From NCBI RefSeq assembly GCF_003058325.1, contig NZ_CP028843.1, positions 2,266,001-2,330,000 on the forward strand: a stretch of DNA of 64,000 bases, given 5' to 3'. The notes under the pieces were generated by a model, which made no database searches, was not told the DNA's origin, and was given only the letters and a program-made list of their open reading frames with translations. The number at the start of each line of letters is the position of its first letter. Position 1 is the stretch's first letter. Origin of the DNA: Methylobacterium currus. GTDB lineage: Bacteria > Pseudomonadota > Alphaproteobacteria > Rhizobiales > Beijerinckiaceae. Positions 17,387-26,373 of this stretch are shown here, piece by piece. The translations under genes and the position numbers were made by a program.

Positions 17387-18259
17387 ATGGACGGCCCGGC
17401 GCATCAGGTCCTGGCGGATGGCCGGCTGCACCTGCAGCACGGGCCGATCGACCTGGTCCTGCGCGCCTACGGGGCCGAGGCCGCGGTGGACGAGGCGCAC
17501 CGGGCTGCGATCGCGCGCTTCGCCACGATCCTGGGCGAACTCGTCGCCGAGCTGCCCGAGCTGCGCAAGCCCATGAGCGCCCGGCCGCAGGTCGACGGCG
17601 CGGTCGCCCGCCGGATGGTGGCGGCGTGCCGACCGCACAAGGACTTCATCACCCCGATGGCCGCGGTGGCGGGCGCCGTGGCCGACGAGATCCTCGACGC
17701 GATGTGCGAGGCCGCTCCCCTCGACAAGGCCTTCGTCAACGACGGCGGCGACATCGCCCTGCATCTGACCGAGGGCGAGACCCTGGCGATCGGCGTCGCC
17801 GCGGATTTCTCCCGCGGACCGGTGCCGGCTCTGAACGGCCGGGTGATCCTGCGCCACGAAGACGGCATCGGCGGCGTCGCCACGTCGGGGCGGCAGGGTC
17901 GCTCCTTCTCCCTCGGCCTCGCCGATTCGGTGACCGTGCTCGCCCGCGACGCCGCCACGGCCGATGCCGCCGCGACGCTGATCGCCAACGCGGTCGACCT
18001 GCCCGGGCATCCGGGCGTGGAGCGCGTGCCCGCCACCGCCCTCGACCCCGATTCCGACCTCGGCGCCCGCCTCGTCACCGTCGCGGTGCCGGCGCTCTCC
18101 AATCCTGAGATCGACGCCGCCCTCGAGGCCGGGCGGCATCGGGCGGCCGGATTCCGCGCCGCCGGCCTGATCCGCTCCGCCGCCCTGATGCTCCAGGGCC
18201 GGTCCATCGTTCTCGAAGACACAAGCCGTCTCGGCACCACACGGGAGATCCGCCCATGA
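17387..18259 (+). CDS. UPF0280 / ApbE-like protein
   Basis: The 290-residue member of the UPF0280 family is distantly related to ApbE flavin transferases. The most telling segment is KAFVNDGGDIALHLTEGE at ~116, with the Asp-Gly-Gly-Asp core, preceded by TPMAAVAGAVADEILDAMCE. ApbE proteins attach FMN to redox proteins; UPF0280 itself has no settled activity. It begins 4 bases after the MarR stop and overlaps the next gene by ATGA. Next to an Fe-S reductase-like protein, flavin handling for that enzyme is an attractive but untested idea. Confidence 0.75.
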   Translation: MDGPAHQVLADGRLHLQHGPIDLVLRAYGAEAAVDEAHRAAIARFATILGELVAELPELRKPMSARPQVDGAVARRMVAACRPHKDFITPMAAVAGAVADEILDAMCEAAPLDKAFVNDGGDIALHLTEGETLAIGVAADFSRGPVPALNGRVILRHEDGIGGVATSGRQGRSFSLGLADSVTVLARDAATADAAATLIANAVDLPGHPGVERVPATALDPDSDLGARLVTVAVPALSNPEIDAALEAGRHRAAGFRAAGLIRSAALMLQGRSIVLEDTSRLGTTREIRP

Positions 18260-18834
18260 TCGAGGTCCGCAAGATCGTCGTCACCGTCGAGGAGGTCCGC
18301 CACGATGGCGGTCCGGTGCTCGACCAGCCCATCCTCAAGGGCGCTGTGGCCTGCCTGGTGAAGAACCCCTTCGCCGGGCGCTACGAGCCCGAGATCACCC
18401 CGATGATGGAGGCGATGAAGCCGCTCGGGGTCGAGTGCGCCCGCAAGCTCCTCGACGCGCTCGGCGGCGATCCCGGCCGGATCGAGGCCTACGGCAAGGG
18501 CTCACTGGTGGGAGCGGCGGGCGAATTGGAGCACGGGGCGCTGTGGCACGTGCCCGGCGGCTACGCCATGCGCGAATTGCTCGGACAGGCGCTCGCCATC
18601 GTGCCGTCGATGACCAAGGTCGGGCCGATGGGCGCCTCTCTCGACGTGCCGATCCACCACAAGGACGCGGCCTATGTCCGCTCCCATTTCGACGGCGTCA
18701 CGGTGGCGGTGGCGGACGGCCCCCGTGCCGACGAGATCCTGTTCGCGCTGGCGATGACCACCGGCGGGCGGCCGCATGCCCGGGTCGGCGGGCTGACCAA
18801 GGACGCGATCGCGAAGTGGGACGGGCAGCGGTAG
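18256..18834 (+). CDS. AA_synth (DUF1185) family protein
   Basis: The 192-residue protein of the family named amino acid synthesis protein (PF06684, formerly DUF1185) starts in an ATGA overlap. Recognisable segments are VACLVKNPFAGRYEPEITPM at ~33, IEAYGKGSLVGAAGELEHGA at ~76 and VGPMGASLDVPIHHKDAAYV at ~121. The family is structurally known but biochemically undefined and tends to sit in catabolic clusters with amidohydrolases. It closes the six-gene operon; the diguanylate cyclase that follows is on the other strand. Confidence 0.8.
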   Translation: MIEVRKIVVTVEEVRHDGGPVLDQPILKGAVACLVKNPFAGRYEPEITPMMEAMKPLGVECARKLLDALGGDPGRIEAYGKGSLVGAAGELEHGALWHVPGGYAMRELLGQALAIVPSMTKVGPMGASLDVPIHHKDAAYVRSHFDGVTVAVADGPRADEILFALAMTTGGRPHARVGGLTKDAIAKWDGQR

Positions 18835-18856
18835 GCGGAACCGACGCGCGGGGGCG

Positions 18857-20248
18857 TCACGCCGCCCCCCGCGCCTGCACTCCGGCATCCGGCCGGAGCC
18901 CGGGGCTCGCCTCGACGCGATTGCGTCCGGTGCGCTTGCAGCGATAGAGCGCGGCGTCGGCGCGGGCGACCAAGCTGTCGGTGCTCTCACCCCGCGCCAG
19001 GACGGCGACGCCGAAGGAGCAGGTGCGGGGGCCGACCTCCGGCAGGGACGTGGCCTCGGCGCGCAGGCGCAGGCGCTCGGCGATGGCGGTGGCCGCCGCG
19101 AGATCGGTGGCCGGGCAGAGCAGCATGAACTCCTCGCCGCCCCAGCGGCCGAGGATGTCGGTCGGCCGCACAGCGTCGCGCAAAAGGGCCGCGAAGGCGA
19201 CCAGGACCTGGTCGCCGATCGTGTGGCCGTACCGGTCGTTGACCGACTTGAAGTTGTCGACGTCGCCGAGGATCAGCGCCAGCGGGGCGCCGCTCACCGC
19301 CGCCCGCTCCGCCGCCTCGGCCAGGGCCTCATCGAGCTTGCGCCGGTTGAACAGGCCGGTGAGCAGGTCGGTATGGGCCAGGGCCTCGAGGTCGCGGGTG
19401 CGCTCGGCGATCCGGTCCTGCAGCGTCGCGTTCATCTCGCGCAGGTCGCGCATCAGGGCGGCGTTCTCCTCGAAGGAGCACCGCAGCCGGTCGCGCATGG
19501 TGTTGAGCGCGCCCGCCAGCGCGTGCAGCTCGTTGCGCCCGCCGGCCTCGATCGTAAGCGGCGGCGCCGCGAGTGTGTCGGCGTCGATCCGGGCGAGGTA
19601 GTCGCGGATCTGACCCAGCGGCCGACCCACCATGGTGCGGATCACCAGGTAGAAGATGAACCACAGCATCACCGACTTGATCGCCGAGTTGATCAGGATC
19701 ACGTAGAGCGTGTTCTTGACCTGCTCGATCGCGATGCTGTCGTCGGAATGGACGGTCCAGGACCCGATCGGGTAGGAGCGACCATTCCCGTCGGTGTGGA
19801 CGACCGGGAAGGTGCGGCTGAACGGGGTGCCGAAGCTGCGCGTCGGCGGCGCCTCCCCTTCCCGGCTGCCGATATGCCAGATCCGTCCGGACGCGTCGGT
19901 GACGGTTCCGATCGCCTGGATGCGCCGGCCGGCCTCGTCCAGCACCTCGACCCCGACGACGGCCGGGATCTCGTGCATGCCCGTCAGGATGCCGCGCAGC
20001 ACCTCGCCGTTGTAGCGCCACATGGCATCCTCGATGCCGGGGCTGAAGGTGCGCTGGAGCGCCGCCACGTCGTCCTGCAGGCGCTGGCTCGCCGCCCGGT
20101 AGGCGACGAGCATCTGCAGAGCCGTCAGGCCGACCGCCACCACGATGTAGCAGCCGAAGATCACCCGCATCAGACGGCCGGCGAGCGCCCTGTCCCGGGC
20201 CGGCGGCCCGGCGGCGAAGAGCCCGCGGAAGAAGGGAACGATCGCCAT
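18857..20248 (-). CDS. Membrane-anchored diguanylate cyclase
   Basis: The 463-residue GGDEF protein has two membrane segments (about residues 27-48 and 172-195) flanking a ~125-residue periplasmic sensor, then a HAMP-like linker, a coiled coil (~255-290) and the GGDEF domain (~295-450). The active loop is GGEEF, a permitted active variant. The product-inhibition site RxxD is present as RPTD exactly five residues before it, so c-di-GMP feedback is expected. It makes c-di-GMP from two GTP. The ligand is unknown. It is transcribed alone, towards the catabolic operon, with only 22 bases between stops. Confidence 0.92.
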   Translation of the reverse strand: MAIVPFFRGLFAAGPPARDRALAGRLMRVIFGCYIVVAVGLTALQMLVAYRAASQRLQDDVAALQRTFSPGIEDAMWRYNGEVLRGILTGMHEIPAVVGVEVLDEAGRRIQAIGTVTDASGRIWHIGSREGEAPPTRSFGTPFSRTFPVVHTDGNGRSYPIGSWTVHSDDSIAIEQVKNTLYVILINSAIKSVMLWFIFYLVIRTMVGRPLGQIRDYLARIDADTLAAPPLTIEAGGRNELHALAGALNTMRDRLRCSFEENAALMRDLREMNATLQDRIAERTRDLEALAHTDLLTGLFNRRKLDEALAEAAERAAVSGAPLALILGDVDNFKSVNDRYGHTIGDQVLVAFAALLRDAVRPTDILGRWGGEEFMLLCPATDLAAATAIAERLRLRAEATSLPEVGPRTCSFGVAVLARGESTDSLVARADAALYRCKRTGRNRVEASPGLRPDAGVQARGAA

Positions 20249-20783
20249 GTCCTACGTGCGGCTCCTGACAAATCGCGCCTTCACGCCGGATGGGGATGGA
20301 ACGGCCGTGCTCCGAAGAAGGCAGCCTCCCGTTCCCATGTCTCTCTCCGCGCTGCCGACCCAGGTTGATTTTGTTAGACTCGGGTTCAACATTCAAGATT
20401 CGATTAAGCGACGACAGCGCGGGGCCGCAGCTATAAATTCCTAAATCATCGTTCACGCGGGAGAGAGACTTCAGTGCGGTACGGGCGGGGCCGACGAGCC
20501 GGGAGAACCCGCCTTCGACCTGACCGCTGCCGAAACGAACGTCGCCAACCGGCCCCGCTTCATTCCCGCGAACGCGGCGGCGACTCAAGCGCATTCCACC
20601 ATCTCGGTTCGATCGACGGTGCAGGGTGGGCGGACAGCCACGTCAGCGCCCGGGCCAGGCCACGGCGTCGCGCCCTGTCGCTGCGCGGGATCCGGAGGCG
20701 CCGTCGCGGCATTGCCCGCGCGAGCCGACCGGGGAAGTCCCCCGGAGAGACAAGACGACTCCTCAAGAGGACGATCCGAACCG
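20249..20783. other. Intergenic region without a convincing gene
   Basis: This 535-base gap separates the divergent cyclase and RibD-C-like genes. It holds an AT-richer patch (about 20365-20460) suited to a promoter, then GC-rich sequence. Open frames crossing it read into the coding gene in wrong frames and lack ribosome sites. No RNA gene or repeat was recognised. Confidence 0.5.
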
Positions 20784-21518
20784 ATGCGCACTCCCAACCG
20801 TCCCAAGATCATCTGCCACATGGTCACCTCCATCGATGGGCGGCTGCATCCCAGCCGCTTCACGGTCCCGGCCGCCGGCATCGACGCGGCGCGGCTGAGG
20901 CGGCACTACGAGGAGGTGACGGAGGGCTTTGGGGCCGATGGCTGGATGGTCGGACGCCGGACCATGCAGGAGATCGTGCGGGCCGAGCCGCGCTCAGCCT
21001 CGGGCCCCGGCATCGCGGGGCGCGAGCCGTTCCTCGGCGACCGCCGGGGCCGCCCCCTCGCCGTCGCCCTCGATCCGCACGGCCGGGTGAACTACCCGAC
21101 CGACGACATCCACGGCGACCACGCCGTCGCGGTGCTGGCGGAGTCCGTGTCCGATTCCGACCTCGCCACCCTGCGGGAGGCCGGGGTGTCCTATCTCTTC
21201 GCCGGGCCGGACGGGCGCGATCTCGGCCTTGCCATGGAGACCCTGGGCACGCTGTTCCAGGCGAGGACGATGCTGCTCGAAGGGGGCGCGGGCATCAACG
21301 GCGCCTTCCTGAAGCAGGGGCTGATCGACGAGTTCAGCGTGCTGATCCAGCCGGCGGTCGACGGGCTGGCCGGCGTGCAGAGCATCGTCGACTATGCGGG
21401 CGCGCCGGACGAGCGGCCGGGCGCGGGCCAGGCCCTGCGGCACACCCACACCGAGACCCTGGAAGGTGGGATGGTGTGGCTGCGCTACGCGGTGGAGCCG
21501 GCGCCGGGCGAAGGGTGA
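20784..21518 (+). CDS. RibD C-terminal / dihydrofolate reductase-like protein
   Basis: The 244-residue cytoplasmic protein of the RibD_C family starts at ATG 20784 behind AAGAGGACG. Features are PKIICHMVTSIDGRLHPSRF at the start, GADGWMVGRRTMQEI at ~51, the NADPH-site-like LLEGGAGINGAFLKQGLIDE at ~165, and the closing IQPAVDGLAG. Such proteins reduce pyrimidine or pterin-like substrates with NADPH. No riboflavin genes lie nearby and the deaminase half of RibD is absent, so it is a stand-alone reductase of unknown substrate. Confidence 0.85.
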   Translation: MRTPNRPKIICHMVTSIDGRLHPSRFTVPAAGIDAARLRRHYEEVTEGFGADGWMVGRRTMQEIVRAEPRSASGPGIAGREPFLGDRRGRPLAVALDPHGRVNYPTDDIHGDHAVAVLAESVSDSDLATLREAGVSYLFAGPDGRDLGLAMETLGTLFQARTMLLEGGAGINGAFLKQGLIDEFSVLIQPAVDGLAGVQSIVDYAGAPDERPGAGQALRHTHTETLEGGMVWLRYAVEPAPGEG

Positions 21519-21549
21519 GCCTCCACCCTCGCCCGGCCTCCCGCGCGGC

Positions 21550-22713
21550 TCAGGCCGGCACCGCCTCTTCCGGCATCATCCCCTGCTCCTGCCGGTCGCG
21601 CACGCAGGCGACCATCGCCACGAGGCCGAGGGAGGCCGGCAGCATCGCCAGGGACGGGGCGGCGGCGAGGGAGGCCGTGGCGGCGCCCGCCAGGCAGCCG
21701 CCGATGGCGCCGAGATCCCAGCCCGTCTCGGCCCCGAGATGGAACCGGTAGGCGGCGCCGGAGCGCTTCGAGCGCTCGTAGATCGCGCTCATGATGACCG
21801 GGATGTAGAGGCCGTTGGCCGCCGCGCCCGCCGCATTGGCGAGATGGGCCGCCCCCGGCAGCCAGGACAGGCCGGTGCGCAAGGCGAACGCCGCGGCGAG
21901 CGCCGCCGCCACTGCAACAAGGGAGGCACCGCGCCGGCCCCGGTCGATCGCCGCGCCGCAGGCGAGGCCGGCGACGATGCCGGCAAGCGCCGCCAGCGAG
22001 CCCGACCAGGCGAAGGCCTCGTAACGCGAGCCGAGCGTGGTGAAGAGCACCATCGGCCAGGCGAGGCTCAGGCCCGCGGCCATCCAGCCATCGGCCGCGA
22101 AGGTCGCCATTCCGCGCCGGTCGGCATCGCGGAACGAGGCCCTGAGGGTCGGGACCGGCCCGGCCTCGATCGCCCGCATCCGCATGACCGGCAGGGCCGA
22201 CAGGAGCAGAATCGCGCCGGCGAGGCCGAAATCCGCCGCCGGCCCGAAGCGGGTCAGGATGAAGCCGCCGAGGAGCGGCGCCACCACGGCGATCAGCCCG
22301 GTCGCGGCCTGGCGGGCGGCAATCTGCCGGCCGCGGGTCTCGCCGGCGGCGGTGACGGCGGAGGCCGCGTGCAGGATCGGCCAGTAGAGCGCTTCCGACA
22401 GGGCGACGATGCCGATCCAGGCGATCAGCCAGCGCAGGTCCCCGGCCTGGCCCAGGGGCCAGAATTGCAGCGCGTTGACGGCGATGCCGACGAGCAGGGC
22501 GCGCCGCAGGCCGATGCGCCGCACCAGCGGCAGCACGGCGAGGCGTAAGCCGAACCGGGCCGCCAGGATCGCGGCGTAGACGCAGAGCGCCGCCGGCAGC
22601 CCGAGCCCGATCTTCATCAGGTAGGCGCCGACGAAGCCGCCGGCGAGGGATGTGGCGGCCTGCGCCGCCGTGCAGTGGAGGGTGAGCAGGTGGAACTGAC
22701 GGGTGGCGGGCAC
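21550..22713 (-). CDS. MFS transporter
   Basis: The 387-residue transporter has about 12 hydrophobic segments. No ATG suits the frame; GTG at 22713 (begins MPATRQFHLLTLHC when initiated) is chosen because GGCCGAGG precedes it and the length fits the superfamily. The only ATG nearby (in CCATGTTTTC) is out of frame. Basic loops such as RRIGLRRALL and DRGRRG between helices 2-3 and 8-9 are typical of MFS proteins. The substrate is unknown. It is transcribed in the same direction as the AEC gene, 164 bases upstream. Confidence 0.8.
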   Translation of the reverse strand: MPATRQFHLLTLHCTAAQAATSLAGGFVGAYLMKIGLGLPAALCVYAAILAARFGLRLAVLPLVRRIGLRRALLVGIAVNALQFWPLGQAGDLRWLIAWIGIVALSEALYWPILHAASAVTAAGETRGRQIAARQAATGLIAVVAPLLGGFILTRFGPAADFGLAGAILLLSALPVMRMRAIEAGPVPTLRASFRDADRRGMATFAADGWMAAGLSLAWPMVLFTTLGSRYEAFAWSGSLAALAGIVAGLACGAAIDRGRRGASLVAVAAALAAAFALRTGLSWLPGAAHLANAAGAAANGLYIPVIMSAIYERSKRSGAAYRFHLGAETGWDLGAIGGCLAGAATASLAAAPSLAMLPASLGLVAMVACVRDRQEQGMMPEEAVPA

Positions 22714-22877
22714 GGGCAAAGCCTCGGCCGGCGCTCCGGAGGAGCGGGCCGTGCGGGGTGGAGCGGAACGCGCAAGACCCCTGATCGCCCTGAAAACATG
22801 GCGGTGCGGAGGCGGCGGGGCCGGTCGGCGGCCGGGCCGCCATTCGCCCGCCGCACGCGGCCGAAAGGTCACATGCG

Positions 22878-23807
22878 TCAGGCGAGCCAGGCGACCAGCA
22901 GCGAGACGGTGACCACCGAGGCGACGTGCGAGAGGAGGATCGCGCCCGAGGTCACGCCGGCCTCGAGCCCGTAGAGCTTGGCCAGGGTGAACGGTCCCGA
23001 GCCGATCGGCAGGGCGCTGAGCAGCACCGCCGCCCGCGCCCACAGGTCCGGCACCGCGAAGACCTTGTAGACGAGGAGAGCGGTCACCGCCGGCTGCAGC
23101 ACCAGCTTGAGGACGACGAGCGCCGCCATCGGCCGGCTGTCCGAGAGCCCCACGCGCTCCTGCGCCAGGAACAGCCCGATGCAGACGAGGGCGCAGGGCG
23201 AGGCCGCGCCGCCGAGGAGCGCGGCGAAGCGCTCGATCGGGCCCGGCACCGGCAAGCCGGCGAGCCCGACCGACAGGCCGGCGAGGGGCGCGATCAGGAG
23301 CGGGTTGCGCACCAGGGCCAGCACCACCTTGCGGGCGGTGCCGGACCCCGCGCCCTTCTGAAGGTCGAGCTCGATCAGGACGATCGCGAACAGGAACAGC
23401 ACGCAGGCGGTGAACAGGGTCGCGATCACCGCGGCCGGCAGGCTCGCGGGCCCGAAGACCAGGAGGCAGAGCGGGATGCCCATGAAGCCGACATTGCTGT
23501 AGCCGGCATCCAGCCCCTCGATGCAGGCCTGGGCCCCGCGCAGGCCCCGTCCGAGCCCGAGCAGGAACGCCGCCGCGAAGGCCGCCGCGATGCCGCCCGC
23601 GAAGGCCGCCGCGAACCCGACCTGGGCGACCTGGTCCGGCGTGATCTTCGCCATCGCGCCGAACATCAGTGCCGGCAGGGCGAGGTAGATCGCGAACCTG
23701 TTCAGGCTGTCGGCGGCGGCCGGCCCGAACAGGGCGGTGCGTCCGGACAGGAAGCCCGCCAGGATCAGCGCGAAGATCGGAAGGGCGGCGTTGAGGACGG
23801 CCTGCAT
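22878..23807 (-). CDS. AEC-family transporter
   Basis: The 309-residue inner-membrane protein of the auxin efflux carrier family (Mem_trans) has about 10 membrane segments in two five-helix halves. Typical motifs are SLNRFAIYLALPALMFGAMA in the first half with LDAYSNVGFMGIPL-like sequence (DAGYSNVGFMGIPLCLLVFG) in helix 4, and VRNPLLIAPLAGL opening the second half. Bacterial members move dicarboxylates such as malate or malonate, but this one's substrate is unknown. The start is ATG 23807; the ribosome site is weak. Confidence 0.88.
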   Translation of the reverse strand: MQAVLNAALPIFALILAGFLSGRTALFGPAAADSLNRFAIYLALPALMFGAMAKITPDQVAQVGFAAAFAGGIAAAFAAAFLLGLGRGLRGAQACIEGLDAGYSNVGFMGIPLCLLVFGPASLPAAVIATLFTACVLFLFAIVLIELDLQKGAGSGTARKVVLALVRNPLLIAPLAGLSVGLAGLPVPGPIERFAALLGGAASPCALVCIGLFLAQERVGLSDSRPMAALVVLKLVLQPAVTALLVYKVFAVPDLWARAAVLLSALPIGSGPFTLAKLYGLEAGVTSGAILLSHVASVVTVSLLVAWLA

Positions 23808-23932
23808 CGGGGAGCGCCGGAACCGGGCGGAGCGCCGGCGGGACCCGCTTTGGTGCAGCACGGGCGGAGGCGCAAGGGCGGGAGGTCTGCGCCTCCGACG
23901 GGGCGGGGCCGCGCCGGGACCGGGCTGACCCG

Positions 23933-24565
23933 TCAGCGGATGCTGCCGATGGCCGCCCCGAGCCCGTCGAGCGAGGCGGCGATCGTGACCGGGGCGGCCC
24001 CCTCCCGCACGCGGTAACGGATGGTCACGCCGGCGCGGCTCTTGATCTGACGCACGATCGCGGCGTCGAGGGGCAGGAAGCCGACGCAGAGCGCGGCGTC
24101 GCAGGTCGGCAGGCGGATCACCGTCTCGCTCTGCCCGAATCCCAGCGTCACCGTATGAGCGGGGAATTCGGTGACTGGGGCTCGCAGGATGAAGACCGGC
24201 TCGCCGCCACGGGTCGCGGCGAGGGACCAGCTGAAGGCCAGGTGTCCGCCAGCGGCCACGATCGATTGCGACGCGTTGCAGATCCGGCGGCCTCTTTCCT
24301 CGTCGCAGATCAGCGTCCAGCCGCCGAAGGTCTCGATCACCCGCCGCAGGCCGGGCTTGGCCGGCGCTCCGGCGACCGGCTTGATCGCGAAGCCGGGAGG
24401 CTGCCCGAGCTCTCGGCCAGCCGGCGCCACGGACCCAGTCGCCACCGGCGCCATCTCCGGTCCCGCCTCCCCGAGGCTGCCGCGCAGCTGCGCCGCGGCC
24501 GAGCCAGGGATGAGCAGGAGGAGGGCCGCGACGAGGGCGGCCGACCTGCCGCGGCGGCCCGGCAT
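23933..24565 (-). CDS. Invasion-associated locus B (IalB)-like exported protein
   Basis: The 210-residue protein starts at ATG 24565 and has a signal peptide (SAALVAALLLLIPGSAAAQ). A TTG ten codons earlier is possible but would bury the signal. The mature C-terminal half has the IalB pattern: FGGWTLICDEERGRRICNAS with paired cysteines at ~95-105, a SWSLAATRGGEPVFILR strand, and a second Cys pair in LPTCDAALCVGFLPLD. IalB proteins are periplasmic and named from Bartonella, where they are linked to erythrocyte invasion; in environmental bacteria the role is unclear. It lies 39 bases beyond the adhesin stop on the same strand. Confidence 0.8.
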   Translation of the reverse strand: MPGRRGRSAALVAALLLLIPGSAAAQLRGSLGEAGPEMAPVATGSVAPAGRELGQPPGFAIKPVAGAPAKPGLRRVIETFGGWTLICDEERGRRICNASQSIVAAGGHLAFSWSLAATRGGEPVFILRAPVTEFPAHTVTLGFGQSETVIRLPTCDAALCVGFLPLDAAIVRQIKSRAGVTIRYRVREGAAPVTIAASLDGLGAAIGSIR

Positions 24566-24604
24566 ACTGGCGGTTCGGGGACAGGTGGACGGCAAGCCTC
24601 CTCC

Positions 24605-25936
24605 TCAGTTCAGCGTGAAGCTCGCGCCGGCGCCGACGCCGAAGTCGCGGCCGGCGGCGACGCCGGTGGCGTTCACCCGCGCCCAGCCGTCCGGCAGGGT
24701 GTAGCCGAGGCCGAAGGAGGCCGCGGTCTCGCCGCGCCAGGCGCCGCCGCCTGCCGCGACGCTGAGCTTGCCGGGCCGGTCGTCGAAGCGCAGGGCCGCG
24801 GCGGCGAGCCCGATCGCCGCGGCGCGCCGGGCCTCGCCGCGCACCTCGCCGACCTGGCGGTTCAGGTCCGCGAGCTGGCTGCCGAAGGCGGTCATCCGAC
24901 GCTGCAGCGGCGCCACCGCGGTGTCGGTATAGGCGTTTGCCGCGGCCGAGGCGGCGGCGACGCTGCGGTCGGTATAGGCGTTGGCGTCGGCCCGCGCCTG
25001 GGCGGCGGCCTGGGTCACCTGGCCGACATTCGCCGCGTCGGTCGGCAGGACGCCCCCGGCGACGTTGCGGACCAGCACCGGCTGGTTCGGGTCGCCGCCC
25101 GCCAGGGTCATCGACTGGCCGCGCCCGCCGGTTGCCGGGTCGACGTCGTAGCGGATGCCGAAGGCCTCGACGGCGCCGAGGGCCGCGCCGACGCTGGCGT
25201 ATGGCTGCCCGGCGACCGTGTAGGACGGGGCCGTGAAGGTGCCGTCGCCGGAGAAGCCCGCGCCACCGCCGAGCGCTCCGGCGAGGTTGCCGCCGACCGC
25301 GCGCAGCTGGCGCAGGTTGGCCGCGTCGGTGGCCTTGGTGCCGCCGGCCACGTTGATGACCTGCCGCTCGGCACCGGCGTCGCCGACCGAGACCGCGCCC
25401 TGGTTCGAGGCGACCGCGACGCCGGAGAACGCCTCGGCGCCGCCGTTCAGGCCGCCGCGGGCCGCGACCGATCCGGCGCCGAGCGCCACGCCGCGGTCGG
25501 CGTTCGCCACCGCGCCGGGGCCGGCCGCCAGCGTGTCGGCGCCCTTCGCCTGCGCGGCCGCGCCGGTGCTGTTGACGGCCACGTAGCGGCTGCCACTGGT
25601 GTTGAGATTGGTCACCGCGGCGTCGAGCCCCCCGAGGGCACCGCCCACCGAGCCGTAGGTGCTGCCCTGCACGGTGAAGCGCGGTGCCGTCAGCGTCCCG
25701 TCGGCGGCGATCCCTGCGCCTCCCCCGAGGGCCGTGGCGAGCGAGGCGGTCACGCCGTGGAGCTGACCGCCATTGACGCCCTCCTGGCTGCCCGCGGCGA
25801 CCCGGCCGGCGCCGACGCCCGCGAGCGTGCGGGCCGCGCCGGTCCGGTCGGCGAAGGCGACCGTCTTGTAGAGCCGAATCGTCTCTCTTACGCAGAGACG
25901 AGGTTTCCTCTCGATGGGGCGACACTCGACGACCAT
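24605..25936 (-). CDS. YadA-type trimeric autotransporter, probably 5'-truncated
   Basis: 443 residues. Two neck/head-type repeats are present (about 38-110 and 195-265; compare VAAGSQEGVNGGQLHGV and KATDAANLRQLRAVGGN), then a left-handed coiled segment with two NAYTD units. A YadA C-terminal anchor of four strands (~370-443) ends GVGAGASFTLN. Trimeric anchors insert in the outer membrane and display adhesin heads. No signal peptide exists: the first ~30 residues are basic and unlike the family, and an in-frame TAA lies shortly upstream. The signal and head have probably been lost, so export is doubtful. It could be annotated as a pseudogene. Confidence 0.7.
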   Translation of the reverse strand: MVVECRPIERKPRLCVRETIRLYKTVAFADRTGAARTLAGVGAGRVAAGSQEGVNGGQLHGVTASLATALGGGAGIAADGTLTAPRFTVQGSTYGSVGGALGGLDAAVTNLNTSGSRYVAVNSTGAAAQAKGADTLAAGPGAVANADRGVALGAGSVAARGGLNGGAEAFSGVAVASNQGAVSVGDAGAERQVINVAGGTKATDAANLRQLRAVGGNLAGALGGGAGFSGDGTFTAPSYTVAGQPYASVGAALGAVEAFGIRYDVDPATGGRGQSMTLAGGDPNQPVLVRNVAGGVLPTDAANVGQVTQAAAQARADANAYTDRSVAAASAAANAYTDTAVAPLQRRMTAFGSQLADLNRQVGEVRGEARRAAAIGLAAAALRFDDRPGKLSVAAGGGAWRGETAASFGLGYTLPDGWARVNATGVAAGRDFGVGAGASFTLN

Positions 25937-26373
25937 CGTTAAGGCAGCAGCCTTGAAATTTGATTAAGGATACCTTTGCGTCATGATGTGCTCGCGTGAG
26001 ACGCCCCATGGCGTGCAGAGATCCGCGTTTCGGCAGGCCTGGAGCTGCGCGCCGCAACGGTCAAGGCGCACCTTGCCTGTTTCATCTGCCCGTTTCATTT
26101 GCCGGCTTCATCCGCGACGCCCCGGGCTGCGCCATGCGACCGGACGGGGGCACCGCGAGGGGCCGGTCAGGCGAGGCGGCACCGGATTGCAGATCGTACC
26201 CCGTCGGGCCGATCTTGGCCGGGCCAATGTTGGCCGGCGCCATCCTGTTCCAGAGCGTCGCCTCAACGCATCCGAGCAACTGCTCCGTCATGAAAGTCAT
26301 GCTGCACGCGCGGGTGCTCCCGTCCACGCACCGGCCGCGACGACGGCGCGGTGGAGCCGCGCGGAACGATACG
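25937..26373. other. Intergenic region upstream of adhesin remnant
   Basis: It starts AT-rich beside the adhesin remnant and becomes GC-rich. Open frames here run through the adjoining palindromic repeat and lack ribosome sites, so none is accepted. A degenerate 13-base triplication of the type TGCCxGxTTCAT occurs near 26070-26110. If the adhesin once had a longer 5' part, no readable remnant of it is visible here. Confidence 0.4.

Noticed and set aside
22804..23043. Upstream extension of the MFS gene at 21550-22713
   Set aside because: The extension is Arg/Pro/Ala-rich, overlaps the AEC gene end and lacks a ribosome site; a GTG start gives the normal family length.
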